DNA of 9,873 nucleotides, taken from contig DERU01000219.1 in NCBI GenBank assembly GCA_002361095.1, positions 1 to 9,873 on the forward strand. Reading direction: 5' to 3'. Position 1 is the stretch's first letter. Each line of letters starts with the position of its first letter. This document shows, one piece after another, positions 6,195-9,873 of the stretch. The notes beneath the pieces were generated by a model. It saw only the letters and a program-made list of their open reading frames with translations, did no database searches and was not told the origin of the DNA. The position numbers and the translations under genes are program-made. This DNA comes from Lachnospiraceae bacterium UBA3332. GTDB taxonomy: Bacteria; Bacillota; Clostridia; Lachnospirales; Lachnospiraceae.

Positions 6195-7163
6195 TTATCC
6201 CGCGCCGAAGCCATTTGCCATGTCATGGCTGACAAGGCTGGAATAATACTGGCTGATCGTCACAGGGGCATTGAACAGGGCAGAAAGGGTATAGGCCCGG
6301 ATATTCCCAATCAGCGTCGTGTTCTTATCCAGGCAGTCCATCACATAACGGATATGCTCACTGTCCAGCTTCAGCAGGCGGCTCTTTACCACCTCCGTAC
6401 ACATGTCCTCCTGGTTGATGCGCACCGTAGGCCGTCTGCTGCAACAGACCTCCGCCATCAGTTCCACAAAGCCGTCCAGACGTTCCCTGTCATAAGGGTT
6501 ATCCTGCAAAAGTATCTCATAGCTGATGTTCTCCCGGATCAATTCACGGTAGGCGGACATCTTATCCATCCCATCTATCTTTTTTTCTCCTGTCCGTGAA
6601 AAGTTATCCACAGTTTCCACATCCGGCCGCCCCGTTCCTGCCGGATAGATAGATGGATCAGTATCACTCTTGTCAGTTTTATTTAAGTCAGTATTATTTG
6701 TTTGTGATTTTCGCAATTCCTGACTTGTGGTTTTCACATTTCCTGATTTGTGATTTTCACAATTCTTGATTTGTGATTCCTGCCGGGTGTCTGGTTTTCC
6801 CCCGCTGATAAAGTTTTTAACGTAGATCACGTTGGGCTTCCCCAGCCCGCGCCGGACACGCTCCACCAGTCCGACGCCTTTTGCCGCGTCCAGTTCGTTC
6901 AGGAGCTTATTCGCTTTCTGTTCCGCACAGCCAAGGGTTTCCATCACATCGGCGATGGTGTAAATGATATAGACACGCCCGTCCTGATCCAGCCAGTTGT
7001 TCCTGACAGAAAGAGCCATGCGGTCGAGCAGCAGCCCGTAAAGCACTTTTGCTTCCACAGACAGCCCCTTAAATCGGCTGTCCGTGAACAGCACTTTGGG
7101 GATACGGTAGAAACTGTATTGTTCCGCCTCGTTGCCATAGTAATAATCCAGTTGTAACGGCAT
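6195..7163 (-). CDS. repA: Replication initiator protein A (RepA_N family, DUF6017-like C-terminus)
   Basis: A 322-aa protein. The N-terminal winged-helix domain (about 14-118) has the RepA_N signature: EQYSFYRIPKVLFTD, FKGLSVEAKVLYGLLLDRM, NNWLDQDGRVYIIYTI, then the helix-turn-helix around ADVMETLGCAEQKANKLLNEL. A hydrophilic linker of about 80 residues (121-200) follows. The C-terminal helical domain (about 200-310) has MSAYRELIRENISYEIL, VRINQEDMCTEVVKSRLLKL and IGNIRAYTLSALFNAP, as in DUF6017. RepA_N initiators act on iterons located in their own coding sequence; here the linker DNA has such repeats (see 6701-6780). ATG at 7163 has AAAAGGAGG about 9 nt upstream. Two terminators lie immediately upstream. 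In elements of this type RepA is thought to replicate the excised circle and aid its maintenance. Confidence 0.92.
   Translation of the reverse strand: MPLQLDYYYGNEAEQYSFYRIPKVLFTDSRFKGLSVEAKVLYGLLLDRMALSVRNNWLDQDGRVYIIYTIADVMETLGCAEQKANKLLNELDAAKGVGLVERVRRGLGKPNVIYVKNFISGGKPDTRQESQIKNCENHKSGNVKTTSQELRKSQTNNTDLNKTDKSDTDPSIYPAGTGRPDVETVDNFSRTGEKKIDGMDKMSAYRELIRENISYEILLQDNPYDRERLDGFVELMAEVCCSRRPTVRINQEDMCTEVVKSRLLKLDSEHIRYVMDCLDKNTTLIGNIRAYTLSALFNAPVTISQYYSSLVSHDMANGFGAG
6604..6612 (+). promoter_or_regulatory. DnaA box inside repA
   Basis: TTATCCACA on the plus strand is a perfect match to the consensus bacterial DnaA box. It lies 89 bp from the 23-bp repeats in the same linker region of repA. 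It also encodes part of VDNF, so chance is possible, but I saw no other perfect copy in the window. Confidence 0.6.
6673..6700. other. AT-rich stretch next to the iterons (possible unwinding element)
   Basis: This segment is strongly A/T-rich compared with its surroundings and contains GTCAGTTTTATTT followed by a related GTCAGTATTATTT copy 14 bp later. It is bordered by the direct repeats on one side and, some 60 bp away, the DnaA box on the other. The role as the duplex-opening element is inferred from the arrangement. Confidence 0.4.
6701..6780 (+). repeat. 23-bp direct repeats (candidate iterons, oriV) within repA
   Basis: Three contiguous 23-bp units begin at 6701, 6724 and 6747, with the pattern TTTGTGATTTTCACAATTC then CTGA. 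Units 1 and 3 agree at 21 of 23 positions and unit 2 differs from each at 4. A shortened fourth copy begins at 6770 (TTTGTGATT then CCTG, lacking 9 bp). Each unit contains a full or near dyad TTGTGA-N3-TCACAA, as expected for a dimeric binding protein. Because 23 is not a multiple of three, the copies are read in three different frames in RepA, so the repetition is preserved as DNA rather than as protein. Confidence 0.8.
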
Positions 7164-7195
7164 ATCTGTCCGCCTCCTTTTCCAGTTTTTCAGAC

Positions 7196-7233
7196 AAAAA
7201 AGCCCCGGCAGATGTAAAACGTCTGCCGGGGCT
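7196..7233 (-). terminator. Intrinsic terminator 2 upstream of repA
   Basis: Arms 7201-7212 and 7222-7233 are perfectly complementary over 12 bp (AGCCCCGGCAGA / TCTGCCGGGGCT) with a 9-nt loop. On the minus strand the stem is followed by six T. It ends only 33 bp before the repA ATG, leaving no room for a promoter between it and the SD. Confidence 0.85.
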
Positions 7234-7249
7234 GATATATCGTGAACGC

Positions 7250-7291
7250 AAAAAAGCCGCCCGGTAACAAAAATCAGTCACCGGGCGGCTT
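7250..7291 (-). terminator. Intrinsic terminator 1 after parB
   Basis: Arms 7254-7265 and 7280-7291 are perfectly complementary over 12 bp (AAGCCGCCCGGT / ACCGGGCGGCTT) with a 14-nt loop. On the minus strand it continues into six T and then GCG. It begins 9 bp after the parB stop codon. Confidence 0.9.
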
Positions 7292-7299
7292 ATGCGGCC

Positions 7300-8211
7300 T
7301 TACTCATGTTCTGTTTTCCACGTTTCCAGAAGGGAGAAGATCACGTCTTCCATCTGTTTCGGGGTGTAGTTTTTTGGGAAATACTTCTTTAACCTGTCAT
7401 TTTTCAGTGTCACCTGGACGGGAACCGGACGTTCTTCTGTCAGTATCGCGTCCATCACGTCCACGCCCAGCTTCCCCTCCTGGCTGTACTTTTTCAGGCG
7501 TTTTGCCTGTTCCAGCGAAGGGACAGCGGACAGTTCCTCCATTACTCCGAGAAGCGTTTCCTGTTCCGCCAGCGTAAGGTAGGACAGCTCCACGGCGGGA
7601 TTAAACGGCACTTTCTTATCGTCCACCATTTGGAGGAGCCTGGGGTAGAGTTCCGTCAGGCGGATAAACCGCTGCACCTGCTTGTAGCTTTCTCCCGCGT
7701 TTTCCGCCACGATCTCCACCGATGCCTTCCCTTTTAAATTCTGGCCAACTTGTCCAGAATTTCCTTTTCCGGGTCTTCCGGCTCTGCGCCGGATCGCGTC
7801 CAGCTTCATTTTATAGGCCCACGCCTTTTCACTGGGAAGCAGGTTCTCCCGCTGGATGTTGCTGTCCACCATGAAAAGGATGGCTTCGTCATCGTCCAGT
7901 TCCCGGATAATCACCGGCATGGCAGTCTTTCCTGCCAGTTCGGAGGCGTGTCTGCGCCTGTGCCCGGCTATCAGTTCATAGCCGCCCTCCGTGCGGGGGC
8001 GGGCGATCCCCGGAACAAGGACGCCATGCTCCCGGACGCTTTCCACCATATCCTCCATGGTCTGATCGTCCAGTACCTTGAACGGGTGGTTTTTGAAGGG
8101 GAACAGGTCGCCCAGCGCAATTTCCTGTATATTCCCGCTTCCTGCCGGTGGCGGCGCACCGAACAGGTCGTCAAAAGAAGTCATTTCGATGTTTTTCGCA
8201 CTGTTTTTCAT
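7300..8211 (-). CDS. parB: ParB/Spo0J-type partition protein
   Basis: A 303-aa DNA-binding protein of the ParB family. The ParB N-terminal domain (about 28-125) contains the nucleotide-binding motif IAGHRRRHA (81-89) and DSNIQRENLLPSEKAWAYKM (116-135). A helix-turn-helix follows (KASVEIVAENAGESYKQVQRFIRL, 162-185). The C-terminal part (260-303) is charged and probably mediates dimerisation. An N-terminal extension has TSFDDLFGA. ParB proteins of this type load on parS DNA and are moved by ParA. The gene overlaps parA by 4 bp (ATGA) with GGGAG about 10 nt upstream. No parS site was recognised in the window. It is followed at once by terminator 1. Confidence 0.95.
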   Translation of the reverse strand: MKNSAKNIEMTSFDDLFGAPPPAGSGNIQEIALGDLFPFKNHPFKVLDDQTMEDMVESVREHGVLVPGIARPRTEGGYELIAGHRRRHASELAGKTAMPVIIRELDDDEAILFMVDSNIQRENLLPSEKAWAYKMKLDAIRRRAGRPGKGNSGQVGQNLKGKASVEIVAENAGESYKQVQRFIRLTELYPRLLQMVDDKKVPFNPAVELSYLTLAEQETLLGVMEELSAVPSLEQAKRLKKYSQEGKLGVDVMDAILTEERPVPVQVTLKNDRLKKYFPKNYTPKQMEDVIFSLLETWKTEHE

Positions 8212-8990
8212 ACGCCCACCAGCTCCCTTGTCAATGCCTCATAGGCCGCCGCAACCTTGCCGGACGGGTCATGGAGGTAGATGCTCTTTCCCTCCGCGCT
8301 GGTCTCTGCCGCCCGGACGGACAGGGGGATAATGCTCTCGAATATCCGCAGTTTCCCGTCATAAGTTTTGTGCAGGATCTCCACGATGTCCCTTGCGTAA
8401 TTCGTCCTCATATCTGCCATTGTGACCAGTATCCCGGCGATGGACAGCCCCGGATTGATCTGCCGCTTTACTTTCGATATTGTCCGGATCAGCTGTTCAA
8501 GTCCTTTAATCGAGAGGAATTGGGCCTGCACCGGTATGATTATTTCGTCTGCCGCCGCAAGTGCATTGATCGTCAGCATACCGAGCGACGGGGTGCAGTC
8601 CAGGATAATCACATCGTATGCGCCACGGACTGTCTGAAGGTACTGGCGCAGGATCGTCTCCCGGCTCATGGTGTTCACCAGCGTAACTTCAAGCCCCGAA
8701 AGCTCAATGTTTGCGGGGAGAAGGTCAACACCTTCCTCATGGTGGAGGATTCCCCCGCCTTCCGGCAGGGGAGAATCCGTGATAACCGCGCCCAGCACTG
8801 TAGCCAGAGTGACCTCCATCTGGTCAGGATGCTGATAGCCAAGGCTTGCCGTCATGGAACCCTGTGCATCCACGTCTACCAGAAGGACTTTTTTTCCCTC
8901 ACGGGCCAGTCCGACGCCAAGACTTACGGAACTCATGGTCTTCGAGCATCCGCCTTTCTGATTACACAGGCAGTAGATTGTAGCTCCCAT
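8208..8990 (-). CDS. parA: ParA/Soj-type partition ATPase
   Basis: A 260-aa P-loop ATPase. The deviant Walker A is NQKGGCSKT (10-18), with signature lysine K12 and K17; most relatives have VG where this has CS. Walker A' is LLVDVDAQGS (36-45) and Walker B is VIILDCTPSLG (127-137). The rest, including PVQAQFLSIKGLEQL (153-167), is normal ParA. The longest frame starts at 9035, but ATG 8990 is chosen: it lies next to the GAGAGGGGGT ribosome binding site and the N-terminus then begins directly with the first beta strand before the P-loop. It starts 2 bp after the DUF5348 stop and overlaps parB by 4 bp. The expected role is partition of the excised circular element together with ParB. Confidence 0.95.
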   Translation of the reverse strand: MGATIYCLCNQKGGCSKTMSSVSLGVGLAREGKKVLLVDVDAQGSMTASLGYQHPDQMEVTLATVLGAVITDSPLPEGGGILHHEEGVDLLPANIELSGLEVTLVNTMSRETILRQYLQTVRGAYDVIILDCTPSLGMLTINALAAADEIIIPVQAQFLSIKGLEQLIRTISKVKRQINPGLSIAGILVTMADMRTNYARDIVEILHKTYDGKLRIFESIIPLSVRAAETSAEGKSIYLHDPSGKVAAAYEALTRELVGV

Positions 8991-8992
8991 GG

Positions 8993-9439
8993 TTACACCC
9001 CCTCTCTTACACGGACGGTAAGTCCATCCATACACACATCGTTATGGCCTACCAGATAATAGTCCGTCCCGTCATGCTCCACCCGTGTCCAAACCCAGCA
9101 CATCACTTCCGGCCATCCTTCCGGCACCAGAGCTTCGATCCCCGATCCGCTTGTGTAGTAGTGCCCGTGGGAGGTTTCGTATCTGCCGCTGCTGTTCTTA
9201 TGTAAGCGGCTTGTCTCCTTAACAGGGCGGGAGAGGTATTTCAGCCTATGATTTACGGTAGAAAGTTTTTCCATGATTTCCCGGAGTTCTTCAATGAGGA
9301 AAAGCTGCTCGCCGTCCTCATAATCAATATGGAGGCCGCTCAGATCCCCATATGTTTCAAAAGATGATAACCTTAAAAGGCTCTCAATATTCCAGTTCAG
9401 TTTCTGCGCTTCCGCGAAGACTTTGTTAATATCTGCCAT
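8993..9439 (-). CDS. DUF5348 domain protein
   Basis: A 148-aa protein. The N-terminal half has helical, acidic character (KVFAEAQKLNWNIESLLRL; ELREIMEKLSTVNHRLKYLS). The C-terminal half (about 75-145) fits DUF5348: LHKNSSGRYET, YYTSGSGIEALVPEGW, WVWTRVEHDGTDYYLVGHND and GLTVRVREGV, a small beta-rich domain of unknown function common beside parA/repA in Clostridia elements. The open frame extends to 9514, but the start at 9439 is preferred: it has AAAGGCGGG upstream, overlaps the symE-like stop by 14 bp, and leaves out an arginine-rich stretch that is the neighbouring gene in another frame. It is the second gene of the parAB operon. Confidence 0.8.
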   Translation of the reverse strand: MADINKVFAEAQKLNWNIESLLRLSSFETYGDLSGLHIDYEDGEQLFLIEELREIMEKLSTVNHRLKYLSRPVKETSRLHKNSSGRYETSHGHYYTSGSGIEALVPEGWPEVMCWVWTRVEHDGTDYYLVGHNDVCMDGLTVRVREGV

Positions 9440-9674
9440 TTTTACCCGCCTTTCCCCGGCGTCTGCTATCTGCCGGTTTCGTTTCCTGTGTCTGCTGTTC
9501 CTGTTCCCCTGCAATCCGCTCGATGATAAGTCTGTCCGGCTGGCAGGATACTGTCACCTTGTCTCCTATGGAAAATCCCAGTTCTCCCAGCCAGTTCCCT
9601 TGCAGTATGATCTTTGGTATCACGTTATAAGCAGCGGTGGTTCCGCTGTAAACAGTCAAGTTTCTGCTTTCCAT
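9426..9674 (-). CDS. SymE-like / AbrB-fold small protein
   Basis: An 82-aa protein. Residues 6-52 (LTVYSGTTAAYNVIPKIILQ, then GNWLGELGFSIGDKVTVSCQPDRLIIERI) match the SymE toxin domain: a basic strand, the G-x-W-L-x-E-x-G-F motif and a swapped-hairpin beta fold related to AbrB/MazE. The tail is charged and basic (RRRGKAGKNGRY). SymE in E. coli is an SOS-induced RNA-associated toxin; mobile-element members of the Firmicutes are not well characterised and may instead bind DNA and regulate the operon. ATG at 9674 has GGAGG 5 nt upstream. It heads the operon that continues into DUF5348, parA and parB. I see no convincing antisense RNA promoter opposite it, so a type I toxin-antitoxin assignment is not shown. 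Confidence 0.75.
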   Translation of the reverse strand: MESRNLTVYSGTTAAYNVIPKIILQGNWLGELGFSIGDKVTVSCQPDRLIIERIAGEQEQQTQETKPADSRRRGKAGKNGRY

Positions 9675-9778
9675 TCATACCTCCATTTCCTGTTGCCGTA
9701 ATTTTGTCGTTAATGTAACATTGTCCTTTCCGGCCCACTTTACAGAGCCTGATTTTTATGAAAAATAAGCGGAAAAAG

Positions 9779-9837
9779 AATAAAGACAAATCGCGGAATC
9801 CCTTGATTTTACAGGGGTTCTCCGATTTGTCTTTATT
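9779..9837. repeat. Long imperfect inverted repeat upstream of the symE-parAB operon
   Basis: Arms 9779-9793 and 9823-9837 are perfectly complementary over 15 bp (AATAAAGACAAATCG). The pairing continues inward to 9802/9814 with one mismatch and two G-T pairs; the loop is 11 nt. T-rich sequence flanks it on both strands. It could be a bidirectional terminator isolating this operon from the next one to the right, or an RNA leader structure. It overlaps the candidate start of transcription described below. Confidence 0.65.
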
Positions 9838-9840
9838 ATA
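9835..9840 (-). promoter_or_regulatory. Candidate -10 hexamer for the symE-DUF5348-parAB operon
   Basis: On the minus strand TATAAT is a perfect -10 hexamer. The position 17 bp upstream (9858-9863) reads GCAGCG, a poor -35, so the promoter would be weak or activated. The spacing to the symE-like ATG is about 160 bp and includes the long inverted repeat. Confidence 0.25.
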
Positions 9841-9853
9841 CTGTATGGGCACA

Positions 9854-9863
9854 GCAGCGCTGC
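9854..9863. promoter_or_regulatory. 10-bp palindrome at the candidate -35 position (possible operator)
   Basis: GCAGCGCTGC is a perfect palindrome and covers the place where the -35 box of the candidate promoter would be. A repressor or activator site is possible; this is inference only. Confidence 0.2.
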
Positions 9864-9873
9864 CTATCTGATC

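Noticed and set aside
7196..7291. The two hairpins after parB as parS partition sites
   Set aside because: Both have the GC stem plus six-T tail of intrinsic terminators in the direction of transcription and do not resemble the known parS consensus.
8748..8777. Imperfect hairpin inside parA (GATTC, CCCC, GCC arms with single-base bulges)
   Set aside because: Bulged, no U tract, and encodes an ordinary proline/glycine-rich loop; likely chance in GC-rich coding DNA.
8148..9059. A 303-codon plus-strand open frame opposite parA and parB
   Set aside because: It is fully antisense to two proteins with clear motifs, has no SD of note, and its composition is that of a reverse-complement shadow.
9625..9852. 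A 75-codon minus-strand frame running over the long hairpin upstream of the symE-like gene
   Set aside because: No SD before its start, it passes straight through the inverted repeat, and overlaps the symE-like start in another frame.
1..9873. CRISPR arrays, tRNA or rRNA genes, insertion sequences, oriT or attachment sites
   Set aside because: No spaced repeat array, cloverleaf, transposase, relaxase-linked inverted repeat or integrase-linked repeat was seen; oriT and att sites probably lie outside the window.

Overview
This window is a piece of an integrative conjugative element (or a closely related conjugative plasmid) of the Tn1549 / CTn type found in Gram-positive gut Clostridia. That assignment rests on protein families and gene order read by eye: a SymE-like protein, DUF5348, ParA, ParB, RepA with a DUF6017-like tail, DUF3846, DUF3848, PcfB/DUF3801, VirD4, Maff2, a VirB6/TrbL-like membrane protein, a SpoVG-domain protein, DUF3849 and PrgI. 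Strong AGGAGG-type ribosome binding sites, U-tailed hairpin terminators and moderate GC content agree with a Lachnospiraceae- or Ruminococcaceae-like host, but the species cannot be fixed. All genes lie on the minus strand, so transcription runs from high to low coordinates. Long plus-strand reading frames are antisense shadows.

Maintenance region (about 9870 to 6195). A leader with a long inverted repeat and a consensus -10 hexamer precedes an overlapping operon: symE-like (9426-9674), DUF5348 (8993-9439), parA (8208-8990) and parB (7300-8211). Two back-to-back terminators follow parB. Then comes repA (6195-7163). Its central linker carries 23-bp direct repeats, an AT-rich stretch and a perfect DnaA box, so the replication origin probably lies inside the gene.

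Transfer region (6091 to 1). DUF3846, DUF3848, pcfB and virD4 are packed head to tail, ending in a terminator that straddles the virD4 stop codon. A 234-bp leader with two tiny SD-led reading frames separates this from maff2, virB6-like, a SpoVG-domain gene with two plausible starts, DUF3849 and a prgI gene cut by the left edge. The relaxase, VirB4, VirB1-like hydrolase and integrase expected in such an element are not in the window.

The less explained features are: (1) the in-gene iteron origin; (2) a KPS[I/L]xxxL motif that begins 28 to 33 residues from the C-terminus in four otherwise unrelated proteins (PcfB, DUF3848, the SpoVG protein, DUF3849); (3) terminators placed where they could meter expression of repA and of the mating-channel genes; (4) the nested start of the SpoVG gene; and (5) the leader peptides before a maff2 gene that has no visible SD.
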